Translations under genes and position numbers: made by a program
In this document: one piece after another, positions 14,622 through 23,025 of the stretch
How positions within the stretch are numbered: the stretch's first letter is position 1
How the letters are laid out: every line of letters starts with the position of its first letter
Source of the DNA: an uncultured Acetatifactor sp.
GTDB taxonomy: Bacteria > Bacillota > Clostridia > Lachnospirales > Lachnospiraceae
Reading direction: 5' to 3'
NCBI GenBank assembly: GCA_910586835.1
Contig: CAJUJU010000010.1
Span: 1 to 63,123 of the forward strand
DNA: 63,123 bases
The notes under the pieces: generated by a model
Seen by the model: only the letters and a program-made list of their open reading frames with translations
What the model was told of the DNA's origin: nothing
Database searches by the model: none

Positions 14622-17168
14622 TTAATTAAAGGAATAGCTGTAATGCTCCCAGTCGGTGAGGTACAGTGCGCCGGTAGCCTCATCCACGGAGAAAAGTCCT
14701 TCTTCTACAAGCTCCATGGCCAGTCGGTTGGTGACTTCCGGGTCATAGGCCACATTGTATTGATAGTAAGGAGCATAGTGATAAACAATCTCTTTTTTAC
14801 CCTTTTGATCCGTGACAAACTGGGAGTAAATGCGGAATTTTCTTTCATAGTCAAAGGTTGCGTCCACAGGCATTTCCAGGTCATTTTTCCGGCAGAAGGC
14901 CAGGAGCAGTTCCTGCTGGGCCCGGGCTTCCACTTGTCCCCAGAGTCCGATGACGGTGTTGTATTCCGAAACCGGTGTACTGATGGAGTCTATTTGGGCC
15001 TGAACGGCGTCTTTGGAAAGGCCTTCCGCAACCATGTCTTCCGCCTCATGCAGGCCTATGCGGAACCGGGCAAAGTCTCTGATTTGTCGGATATGGGGCT
15101 GTATCAGCTGAAGTACTTCCCGCAGCTTAAGGGGAAGGGGAAGCGTGTTTGCTTCCAGATCTGCGTCGATCATCTCCTGCAGTACGGAGAGAGCCTGCTC
15201 CGACTTGGCAAGAATTTCCTCTGCGGGATAAGCGTCGCTTTTTAAAATATAGTTTTCACTGGACCACCAGTAGGTATCCCAGCTTTCCCCGGAGCGTGCA
15301 TCTTCAATGAGTTCCAGGATATCCGCAAAGGCATCGGCATATTCCGTTCCCACTGCTGCAACGGCGATCTCATGAGTCAGTTCTTCAGGATCTCTGGAGG
15401 GATCAATCAACATCTGGCCTGCGCAATAGAGAGAGAATACGTTTAAAATATGGTTGCAGTCCATCTCTGACCAGTATTCGGGCTTCATAATATTGTCGTA
15501 CTGCATGGCGGTCTGGTAGGTGGATTGGATGATATGTGGGTTGTAGTTCATCTGAGCCAACTGATCAATTTCCATTTCGCAGTTGTTCCAGGACCAGACA
15601 CCCAGACGGCAGCCACTGTTTTTGCAAAAATTGCGAAAGGGAGTGTACTCATCGGGGTTGTCATGATGACCACTTTCATATAAAGTAATCTGATTGCCCA
15701 GTTGTCTCACAAATGCACTTTTGTCAAACGCATCTACCCAGCAGCTGATACCAAAGTCTATGTCGGGATTTACGGATAAAAATTTCTGGGACAACATATC
15801 TGCAAAATACGCAATGTCTTCAGAAATGTGAAGATTTCCCGGGTCATAATAGTGTGCGATCACTCTGTCGCAGCAGTCGGCAAGTTCTGCATATATGGAA
15901 TAATATTTTTCAAAGGTTGCCACAACATCCGGATTTTGATGCGCATAAGAGTAGTTTTCAAATGAATAGGTGACAGAGTTATCAACCCATCCATAGCCGG
16001 TAAACTCCGAGCCCCATACCCACAGCGTAAAGTTCATGCCAAGGGAATGTGCGGCGTCTGCCAGAAAACGCAGACGCTCCTGTACATATTCATAGCTGCC
16101 CACGCCTGCCCAGGCAGAGCAAATATCGGTGACCTGGATGCCCGTAAAACCGCAGTATTTGAGCATTCGCACATAATCGTAAAGCTGCTTGTCCGTAAAC
16201 AGCAGGATATTGTTTTTCTGGCTGGTGGCATTGTTAAAAAAGACACCGCGGCTGTAGTTGACCTGCCAGAGTGTTACGATTGCTTCCCGTTCCTCAATCC
16301 AGGGAGAGTCTGCCGGCCTGATTTCGGAGGGAATATGCAAGGGTGAGGAATCGCCGGATAAAACTTCACGGTCGGTTCCGGCATACATCCAGCCCAAGTA
16401 AGTGTTGGCAAACTGGCAGATACCTTGGGACAGAGATTTCTCATCTGCACCGGCAATGGAAATATTGCCGTCGGTACACGTTATCCTGCATGAGCCGGCA
16501 GGGAGAGACTCATCCTTCAAAAGCTGAATGGAAGGAGCACTGCTGTGTTCTTCGGGAGACCCCGGCAGCGCGCCGCAGGCCTGATTAATGTAGTAAGCCA
16601 GATCTTGGTTCAAAGAGGAGGGAAGAGCCTCGTCGCAGATCAGGGAATAATTATTCAAAGAGTTGTTTCCTATCAAAATATCTTCCTTTACAGAAAAACC
16701 GATATCGGTATAGTTCTCGTCCAGCGCCAGCAAAAGCTTGCCGTTTTCGTCTGTCAGGCGGAATACCAGATAATAGCAGGCGCGTTGCAAGCCTTCTGAG
16801 GAAGGCGATAAAAGATAAACTGTATTACCATGATGGATTATTCGAAAACCGGTATTGTTTATTCCCTGTAATGGGAATCCTAATTCTTCAGCATCTGCGC
16901 AGCTTCCTGCCAGCCGAAGGAAAAGATGGGAAGATTCTGAGGCGTGCCGCATATTTAATTGCAGTCTGTCATTGCCAAGCTGCTTTAACAGTTCGGCTGA
17001 TTCTGTAGTGGAATCCGTGTAGCTGATGCGATAATTCTGCAGCAATTCAATATTATTTATTTGTCTACGATACCACAGCAGAAACAAAAAAGCTGTCAGA
17101 AGGACAGCAACCAATAAAAGAATACTTCCAAGAAGAAACCTTTTCTTTTTTAACGGACGATGTGTCAT
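14622..17168 (-). CDS. Membrane-anchored glycoside hydrolase-like protein, family unassigned
   Basis: An 848-aa protein with a basic start (MTHRPLKKKRF), one membrane anchor at about residues 13-35 and the rest predicted outside the cell. Residues about 160-280 resemble the small alpha/beta domain found before the barrels of GH20 and GH67 enzymes (SIAGADEKSLSQGICQFANTYLGW). Next comes a TIM-barrel-like region rich in Trp, Tyr and Asp (GFTGIQVTD, FTLWVWGSEF, RVIAHYYDPGN, FGISCWVDAFD, RLGVWSWNNCE). The last 250 residues are mainly helical. I cannot name the catalytic residues or substrate. ATG 17168 is chosen because GAGAGGAA lies just upstream. It is divergent from an MBOAT/SGNH pair, which suggests a shared surface polysaccharide. 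Confidence 0.6.
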   Translation of the reverse strand: MTHRPLKKKRFLLGSILLLVAVLLTAFLFLLWYRRQINNIELLQNYRISYTDSTTESAELLKQLGNDRLQLNMRHASESSHLFLRLAGSCADAEELGFPLQGINNTGFRIIHHGNTVYLLSPSSEGLQRACYYLVFRLTDENGKLLLALDENYTDIGFSVKEDILIGNNSLNNYSLICDEALPSSLNQDLAYYINQACGALPGSPEEHSSAPSIQLLKDESLPAGSCRITCTDGNISIAGADEKSLSQGICQFANTYLGWMYAGTDREVLSGDSSPLHIPSEIRPADSPWIEEREAIVTLWQVNYSRGVFFNNATSQKNNILLFTDKQLYDYVRMLKYCGFTGIQVTDICSAWAGVGSYEYVQERLRFLADAAHSLGMNFTLWVWGSEFTGYGWVDNSVTYSFENYSYAHQNPDVVATFEKYYSIYAELADCCDRVIAHYYDPGNLHISEDIAYFADMLSQKFLSVNPDIDFGISCWVDAFDKSAFVRQLGNQITLYESGHHDNPDEYTPFRNFCKNSGCRLGVWSWNNCEMEIDQLAQMNYNPHIIQSTYQTAMQYDNIMKPEYWSEMDCNHILNVFSLYCAGQMLIDPSRDPEELTHEIAVAAVGTEYADAFADILELIEDARSGESWDTYWWSSENYILKSDAYPAEEILAKSEQALSVLQEMIDADLEANTLPLPLKLREVLQLIQPHIRQIRDFARFRIGLHEAEDMVAEGLSKDAVQAQIDSISTPVSEYNTVIGLWGQVEARAQQELLLAFCRKNDLEMPVDATFDYERKFRIYSQFVTDQKGKKEIVYHYAPYYQYNVAYDPEVTNRLAMELVEEGLFSVDEATGALYLTDWEHYSYSFN

Positions 17169-17199
17169 AACAATTCCTCTCACTCTGCCGGGATAACTG

Positions 17200-17262
17200 A
17201 CCGGTATAATTTGTTTCAGATATAAATGCTAGCAGAAAAAGCAGGTACTGTCAACCGGTATA
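17200..17262. repeat. Two copies of ACCGGTATA in the divergent promoter region
   Basis: ACCGGTATA occurs at 17200-17208 and 17254-17262, each with the palindromic core ACCGGT, 54 bases apart, between the divergent hydrolase-like and MBOAT genes. They could be paired operator sites. Confidence 0.3.
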
Positions 17263-17273
17263 CATCTTGAGTT

Positions 17274-17302
17274 TTTACGGTGTGAGACCCAAGGTATATA
17301 AT
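17274..17302 (+). promoter_or_regulatory. Probable promoter of the MBOAT gene
   Basis: TATAAT at 17297-17302 with TTTACG at 17274-17279 (17-base spacer). The -10 box is perfect and the -35 matches four of six. Confidence 0.5.
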
Positions 17303-17358
17303 TGACTTACAGGATGAAAGGTGTTACTCTGTAAAAGACAAAATACGGGGGTATGGTC

Positions 17359-18843
17359 ATGCTTTTCAATTCTTTTCAGTTTCTTGTCTTTTTTCCGGTC
17401 GTGACATTTGTTTGTTTTATTATTCCAAGAAAAGCCAGGTATTTATGGCTGCTGTTTGCCAGCTATTTTTTTTATATGTGTTGGAATGTCAAGTACTGTG
17501 TGCTGATTGCAGCTTCAACGCTTATTACATGGTTTTGCGGATTGCTGCTTTCTAAAACCCAACGGAGCAGAACAAAGAAATGGATTCTGGCGGGCGGTCT
17601 TCTGAGTAACCTGGGAATTTTGTTTTTCTTTAAGTATTTCGGGTTTTTCCTGGATAATTTGAACAAAATACTGCAAGTGCTTCATCTGACAGTGATTGAT
17701 AATCCGTTCAGTTTTCTGCTGCCTGTGGGGATATCCTTTTATACCTTCCAGGCGCTGGGGTATCTGATCGACGTCTACAGAGGGCAGACGGAGACGGAGA
17801 AAAATCTGCTGCGGTATGCCTTGTTTGTTTCGTTTTTTCCGCAGTTGGTGGCTGGCCCGATAGAGCGTTCTGGCAGTCTCTTGAAACATCTGCGCAGCGT
17901 GGATAAGATCAATCTTTGGAATTATGACCGGATCGCCTCCGGTTTTGTGCTGATGGTGTGGGGGCTGTTTCAGAAGATGGTGATAGCGGACAGGCTTGCG
18001 CTGTTTGTGGATGCCGTATTCGGAAATGTTTATGCCTGCGGAACGGTGGAGCTTGTGCTGGGAGCGGCGGCTTTTTCTTTCCAGATCTACTGTGACTTTG
18101 CGGGATACAGCTCTGTGGCTGTCGGTGCAGCGCGAGTTATGGGATTTGATCTCATGGAAAATTTCAATGCGCCTTACTTTGCAGTGAGCATTTCCGACTT
18201 CTGGCACAGGTGGCATATATCTCTGAGTACCTGGTTCCGGGATTATGTCTATATTCCGTTGGGAGGGAATCGGTGCGGGAGGATAAGAAGGTATTTTAAT
18301 CTGTTTGTGACTTTTCTCACCAGTGGTCTCTGGCATGGGGCAAGCTGGAGCTATGTGGTCTGGGGAGGACTGCATGGGCTTTATCAGGTAGTCGGGGATG
18401 TACTGAAGCCTGTCAGAAAGTGGTTTGTGACCAAGTGTGGTGTGAAGACAGAGGCGGAAAGCTTTCGCGCGGGACAGGTGTTTTTTACGTTTTGCCTGAC
18501 TACGTTTGCCTGGATCTTTTTTCGGGCAGAAGGATTGAGGAAAGCATTTGATTATCTGAGCCGCATGTTTACCAGATGGAATCCCTGGGTCTTATTTGAC
18601 AAAAGTCTTTACAGCTGGGGACTGGATGTGACGGAATTCCATATTCTTGTATGTGCTTTGGCAGTATTGCTGTTGGTAGATCTGATTCGCTGTAAAAAGG
18701 GGATGGATTTTGGCCGTTTTTTGCAGAAACAGAATTTGTGGTTTGTCTGGTTGACGGTTATTTCTCTTATCGTCAGCATCCTGGTGTTTGGCGAATATGG
18801 AATCAATTTTAATTCCAAGCAGTTTATATACTTTGCTTTTTAA
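17359..18843 (+). CDS. MBOAT-family O-acyltransferase (AlgI/DltB-like)
   Basis: Polytopic membrane protein that passes acyl groups, usually acetyl, across the membrane for O-acylation of surface polymers. It has about ten hydrophobic helices, the PQLVAGPIER motif, SDFWHRWHISLSTWFRDYVYIPLGG, and the two conserved histidines at H326 (GLWHG) and H339 (GLHGLY). Length (494 aa) is normal for AlgI. GGGGG at 17347-17351 sits seven bases ahead of ATG 17359, which also matches the family start MLFNSFQFL. The SGNH-type partner gene follows 15 bases later, the usual pairing in polysaccharide acetylation systems. Confidence 0.9.
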   Translation: MLFNSFQFLVFFPVVTFVCFIIPRKARYLWLLFASYFFYMCWNVKYCVLIAASTLITWFCGLLLSKTQRSRTKKWILAGGLLSNLGILFFFKYFGFFLDNLNKILQVLHLTVIDNPFSFLLPVGISFYTFQALGYLIDVYRGQTETEKNLLRYALFVSFFPQLVAGPIERSGSLLKHLRSVDKINLWNYDRIASGFVLMVWGLFQKMVIADRLALFVDAVFGNVYACGTVELVLGAAAFSFQIYCDFAGYSSVAVGAARVMGFDLMENFNAPYFAVSISDFWHRWHISLSTWFRDYVYIPLGGNRCGRIRRYFNLFVTFLTSGLWHGASWSYVVWGGLHGLYQVVGDVLKPVRKWFVTKCGVKTEAESFRAGQVFFTFCLTTFAWIFFRAEGLRKAFDYLSRMFTRWNPWVLFDKSLYSWGLDVTEFHILVCALAVLLLVDLIRCKKGMDFGRFLQKQNLWFVWLTVISLIVSILVFGEYGINFNSKQFIYFAF

Positions 18844-18858
18844 AAGGAAGAAGAGTCT

Positions 18859-20271
18859 ATGAAAAAGGTGATTCGGGGAATTTTATTTGCGGTTCTGCTT
18901 GTTTTGACAGTGCGGGCGGTATATGGAGTAGTCTCCTGGAAGGATACTACGGGAGATTATCTTTCCTCTGCCCAGCAACTTTACCATACCGGAGACGGGC
19001 TGATTGACGTCCTGTTTGTGGGCAGCAGTCACTGTTATTGTTCCATCTATCCGGAATATCTCTGGAGGGACGGCGGGGTATCTGCATTTGATCTTGCGGT
19101 TTCCGGGCAGGATAAGTGGGCATCCTATTATTCTGTGAAGGAGGCATTGAAAACACAGAAGCCGAAGGTGGTGTTTGTGGAATGCTATGGTCTTCTGTAT
19201 GAGGGCTACCAGCAGGAGGGAAATAAATTCAGAAATCTTTTGTCGTATAAGCTGTCCGGCAACAGTATCTCACTGATCAGAAAGGTGCAGGGAGAAGGAG
19301 AGCAGTTGGATTATATTCTCAGATGGCCGATTGTGCACACACGCTATCGAGAACTTGGCCAATATGACTTTGAGCAGTATGCACCCAGTGTATATGGCAG
19401 AGGGGCCGGTTACAACTGGGATGTGAACGCAGGTCCGTATTTTCCGGCGGCGCTGTCCTGCGATGCGACAGACGAGCTGAGTGAGGAAAATAAAAGCTGG
19501 ATAGACGAAATGATTGCATTGTCCCAAAAGGAGGATTTTGCGCTGGTTTTTTTTGTGGCTCCAAAGATTGTGGATGAACAGAGGCAAACAATCTTTAATT
19601 CTGCAGCTCAGTATGTGACGGAACAGGGTATGGATTTTATTGATTTCGGCAAGCTGGCGGAGGAGCTTGGCCTGGACGTTAACAGGGATTTTGCGGATGG
19701 AAATCACTGCAATGCGGACGGTGCGGCCAAGGTGACGGGATATATCGGAGATTACCTGTCGGAATACTTTGAATTGACGGACCATCGGGGAGATGATTCT
19801 TACAGGCTGTGGGAGCAGAACGATCACTACTTTTGCCGGCTGGAGACGGAGAGGGAATATAACATAAACGTTAAGAGCATGGAAGAGTATCTTGCGAAAG
19901 CGATGGAGGATGAGGATGTTACCATGATTGTGAATGTGGAGGGCAGCCTTGAAAATTATACCCAGGAGCTTAATGACTGTCTGGAACAGCTGGGGATAGA
20001 TCCGGAACAATATCCTCTGGGGGGGAAATGGGTCTGGCGTGGCGGGGAGTGTATTTTTTCCATGGATAACGGGGATCCACAGGCGTTCTATCTGGATCTG
20101 AGTGATACGGATACGCTCAGGATTGAAAATCGTTCCGAAAAATTCGGGGAGAGCGCCACAGTCAATGTCATGCTGAACCGGGCGGCATACGGAAGGGATG
20201 AGGCCGGAATGACAGTGCTGCTCTATGATACCTTCCGGGGCGTAATTACCGGATTGAAAGAATTGAAATGA
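18859..20271 (+). CDS. SGNH/AlgJ-like surface protein, partner of the MBOAT protein
   Basis: Predicted extracytoplasmic O-acyltransferase or esterase working with the upstream MBOAT protein. Residues 5-25 are a signal anchor. The nucleophile block reads VLFVGSSHCYCSIYPEY (GSSH at 55-58), and DGNHCNADGA at 280-289 supplies the Asp and His of the triad (D280, H283), so the catalytic set looks complete. Residues after about 330 form an extra domain that I do not recognise, ending TFRGVITGLKELK. AlgX/AlgJ and PatB-type proteins have the same arrangement; which sugar polymer is modified is unknown. Confidence 0.75.
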   Translation: MKKVIRGILFAVLLVLTVRAVYGVVSWKDTTGDYLSSAQQLYHTGDGLIDVLFVGSSHCYCSIYPEYLWRDGGVSAFDLAVSGQDKWASYYSVKEALKTQKPKVVFVECYGLLYEGYQQEGNKFRNLLSYKLSGNSISLIRKVQGEGEQLDYILRWPIVHTRYRELGQYDFEQYAPSVYGRGAGYNWDVNAGPYFPAALSCDATDELSEENKSWIDEMIALSQKEDFALVFFVAPKIVDEQRQTIFNSAAQYVTEQGMDFIDFGKLAEELGLDVNRDFADGNHCNADGAAKVTGYIGDYLSEYFELTDHRGDDSYRLWEQNDHYFCRLETEREYNINVKSMEEYLAKAMEDEDVTMIVNVEGSLENYTQELNDCLEQLGIDPEQYPLGGKWVWRGGECIFSMDNGDPQAFYLDLSDTDTLRIENRSEKFGESATVNVMLNRAAYGRDEAGMTVLLYDTFRGVITGLKELK

Positions 20272-20390
20272 GGAAACTGTTTTTATATATCGGGGAATGT
20301 TTCTGAGAGGTAGCGTGATAAAAAGGAAATATCAAGAGACAACAGGATGAAAAAGAAGAATTGAGGGGAACAGGATTAAAAAGAGGATTT

Positions 20391-21407
20391 ATGGAGAAGA
20401 AAAAGGATAGAAAAACAGCTGTCGTTTTTGTAATGGTATATATGTTGATAGCTTCTTTGATGCTTGCGGGCTGTAAGGGACAAGCCGGTTCCGGGGCGGA
20501 GCAGGATGTTACCGTCCGGGTAGGGGCCTTGAAGGGGCCTACCTCCATGGGGATTCTGTTCCTGACGGAGAAAGCTGCTTCCGGAGCTACGGAGTATCCT
20601 TATACCTTTCAGATGGTCACGGCTGCGGATGAACTGGCTCTCATGCTTGCGAAGGGAGAGCTGGATATCGCGCTGGTGCCGGCCAATCTTGCGGCTGTGC
20701 TCTATCAGAAGACAGACGGCGGCGTGGCGGTGATAGACATCAATACGCTGGGAGTACTGTATCTGGTGACAGGGACGGCGCCGGTGGGCAGCGTGGCTGA
20801 CCTGAAAGGCAGAACGGTATATCTGACGGGAAAGGGGACAGTTCCGGAGGCGTCCCTGCGGTATCTTCTGGAGAAAAGCGGAGTGGCAGAAGAGGATTGT
20901 CTGTTGGAATTTAAGTCCGAGCCAGCGGAGGTGGCGGCGATTCTTGCCGCAGACCCTGACGCCGTGGGGCTTCTGCCGCAGCCCTTTGCCGCTGCAGCGC
21001 TTTTTCAGAACGATTCGCTGCGGGTGGTGGTGGATCTGAATGAGGCATGGGCGAATCAGGAAGACGGGACAGAAGGGATGGTCACCGGGGTGACGGTGGT
21101 GCGGAGAGCATTTCTGGAGCAGCATCCGGAGGCAGTGAGGGCGTTTCTGGAGGAGCATGTTCTGAGTACAGCCGCCATCAACGAGGATCCGGACAGGGGG
21201 GCTTATCTGGCGGTGGAGGCCGGCATCGTGCCAGGGGAGGCCGTGGCTGAGAGCGCCATTCCCATGTGCGGCATTGCCTGTATCACAGGGAGTGAAATGC
21301 GGGATATGCTCTCCGCCTATCTGGAGGTTTTGGAGCGTTTTCAGCCGGAGCTGGTGGGTGGAGAAATGCCGGGCGATGACTTTTATTACATGGAAAACGA
21401 CGTATGA
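20391..21407 (+). CDS. ABC transporter substrate-binding lipoprotein, NitT/TauT-like
   Basis: A 338-aa lipoprotein with signal peptide and lipobox LAGC (lipidated C28). The mature part has a periplasmic-binding-protein type 2 layout: VRVGALKGPTSMGILFL, ADELALMLAKGELDIALVPANLAAVLYQ, LKGRTVYLTGKGTVPEASLRYLL, AAILAADPDAVGLLPQPFA. This resembles binding proteins for nitrate, taurine and thiamine precursors, but the ligand cannot be read. ATG 20391 follows AAGAGGA; the upstream in-frame extension lacks a signal peptide start. It overlaps the transporter gene by four bases (ATGA). Confidence 0.88.
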   Translation: MEKKKDRKTAVVFVMVYMLIASLMLAGCKGQAGSGAEQDVTVRVGALKGPTSMGILFLTEKAASGATEYPYTFQMVTAADELALMLAKGELDIALVPANLAAVLYQKTDGGVAVIDINTLGVLYLVTGTAPVGSVADLKGRTVYLTGKGTVPEASLRYLLEKSGVAEEDCLLEFKSEPAEVAAILAADPDAVGLLPQPFAAAALFQNDSLRVVVDLNEAWANQEDGTEGMVTGVTVVRRAFLEQHPEAVRAFLEEHVLSTAAINEDPDRGAYLAVEAGIVPGEAVAESAIPMCGIACITGSEMRDMLSAYLEVLERFQPELVGGEMPGDDFYYMENDV

Positions 21408-22903
21408 CAGATCAATGCATGACCAATAAGACGAACAGCCGCATGAGGGGGAAGATTAAAAAAGCGGTAATCATCCTGTTCTGGCTGGGTGTGTGGGAAC
21501 TGGCCGCCCGGGTGACGGACAATCCGATCCTGCTGGCAGGGCCGCTGCAGACGGCAGGAGAATTGTGCGGCCTGTTTGGGGAAGCGGCCTTCTACAAAAC
21601 GATTTTCATGTCTCTTCTGCGCATAGGGGCGGGCTTTGGAGCGGGTTTTCTCACGGCTATATTCCTGGCTGCGGCAGGCAGCCGGTTTTCTGTGCTGGAG
21701 GAATGGCTTGCTCCTTTCATGGGGCTGCTGAAGGCGGTTCCCGTGGCTTCTTTTGTGGTTTTGCTGCTGATCTGGTGGGGGGCTTCCTTTCTGGCTTTGG
21801 CGGTCAGCTTTCTGGTAGTGCTGCCGGTTGTGTACATCAGTGTTCTGGAAGGTCTGAAAAATCTGGACCGTGAGCTGGCGGAGATGGGAAGGGTGTTCTG
21901 CCTGCCTTCTGCCAGCCGTTTTTTTTATCTTTACAGACCCGGACTTCGTCCATATCTTCAGGGCAGTCTGAAGACGGCTCTGGGACTTGCCTGGAAGGCG
22001 GGGGTGGCGGCGGAGGTCATCGGAACCCCTGATTTTTCCGTGGGGGGACGGCTGTATCTGTCAAAGCTGTATCTGGATACGACGGGAGTTTTTGCCTGGA
22101 CGGCGACGGTGCTGCTGCTCAGCTTTCTGTTTGAAAGGGTTGTACTGTGGGGGGCGGAGAAATTTTTTGCGTGGCAGCCCGCCTGCGGAAAGCCCCGCTC
22201 GCTTCTGAAAAAGGGGATAGGGCAACAGCGTAAGGCAGAGACAGGCCGGAGAAGACTGCCGCAAGCAGAGGAGGGAAACGGAGAATCCGGGAAGGCAGAG
22301 ACAGACCTGGGAAGGCTGCCGGAAGCAGAGGAGGGAGACGGAGAGTCCGGGAAGGCAGAATCGGATCGCGGAGAACAGAGGGGGAGCGGCAGGATTCTGC
22401 TGGAGAACGTGTGGAAAAGTTTTGGGGACAGGACGGTGTTGGCCGGGGTGAGTCAGGTTTATGAACCGGGGCGGATCTATTATCTCAGGTCGCCCTCCGG
22501 CAGCGGAAAGACCACTCTGCTGCGCCTGCTGGCAGGGCTGGAGCGGCCGGATCGGGGGCGGATCAGGGTGGAGGGGAACTGCAGTATGGTCTTTCAGGAG
22601 GATCGCCTGTGCCGGGAATACAGCGCAGTAAAGAATGTGGAGCTGGTGACGGGGGATGCGGCTTCTGCCAGGAGAGCGCTGGAACTGCTCCTTGATCCCG
22701 GAACCATGGAGCAGCCCTGCGGGGAACTCAGCGGCGGCATGAAGCGCCGGGTGGCCCTGGCCCGGGCCATGGAGGCGGACTGCGCCATTGTCCTGTTGGA
22801 CGAGCCCTTTGCGGGAATGGATGACCGGACCAGAGCCCGGGCAGAGGAGTATATTCGCCGCAGACAGGGAGGGCGGACGCTGGTCATTGCCACCCATATT
22901 TGA
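21404..22903 (+). CDS. ABC transporter permease-ATPase fusion
   Basis: Permease and ATPase of a NitT/TauT-like importer joined in one 499-aa chain. Residues about 17-255 carry five or six membrane helices and an EAA-like loop (ELAEMGRVFCLPSASRFF). Residues about 277-325 are a charged linker made of 20-residue repeats. From about 328 comes the ATPase, with SPSGSGKTT (Walker A), a Q-loop at MVFQED, signature ELSGGMKRR and Walker B IVLLDEPFAG. It stops at ATHI, immediately after the H-loop histidine, so the usual C-terminal helices are absent. The upstream binding protein is its partner. Frame is open throughout with no sign of a misread junction. Confidence 0.88.
   Translation: MTDQCMTNKTNSRMRGKIKKAVIILFWLGVWELAARVTDNPILLAGPLQTAGELCGLFGEAAFYKTIFMSLLRIGAGFGAGFLTAIFLAAAGSRFSVLEEWLAPFMGLLKAVPVASFVVLLLIWWGASFLALAVSFLVVLPVVYISVLEGLKNLDRELAEMGRVFCLPSASRFFYLYRPGLRPYLQGSLKTALGLAWKAGVAAEVIGTPDFSVGGRLYLSKLYLDTTGVFAWTATVLLLSFLFERVVLWGAEKFFAWQPACGKPRSLLKKGIGQQRKAETGRRRLPQAEEGNGESGKAETDLGRLPEAEEGDGESGKAESDRGEQRGSGRILLENVWKSFGDRTVLAGVSQVYEPGRIYYLRSPSGSGKTTLLRLLAGLERPDRGRIRVEGNCSMVFQEDRLCREYSAVKNVELVTGDAASARRALELLLDPGTMEQPCGELSGGMKRRVALARAMEADCAIVLLDEPFAGMDDRTRARAEEYIRRRQGGRTLVIATHI
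22232..22375 (+). repeat. 60-bp tandem repeat coding the fusion linker
   Basis: Two full units (22232-22291, 22292-22351) and a partial third from 22352. They encode KAETGRRRLPQAEEGNGESG, KAETDLGRLPEAEEGDGESG and KAESDRG. The first two differ at a minority of positions. Confidence 0.85.
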
Positions 22904-22921
22904 AAAAACATTTGTGTTTTT
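22904..22921 (+). terminator. Weak A/T hairpin after the transporter gene
   Basis: AAAAACA (22904-22910) pairs with TGTTTTT (22915-22921) around a 4-base loop. It is nearly all A-U, so weak, and its right half overlaps the -35 box of the next promoter. Confidence 0.35.
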
Positions 22922-22940
22922 CTGCCTTTTGTGCTATAAT
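22912..22940 (+). promoter_or_regulatory. Promoter of tig
   Basis: TTGTGT at 22912-22917, 17 bases, and a perfect TATAAT at 22935-22940 with an upstream TG (TGCTATAAT, extended -10). Confidence 0.75.
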
Positions 22941-23025
22941 TGCAAAATGACTGTGACTGTGTCCGAAAACGGAGGCAGATTTATTAATAGAAGAGACACA
23001 GCAGCTTGAAGGAGGAAGTGTAACA

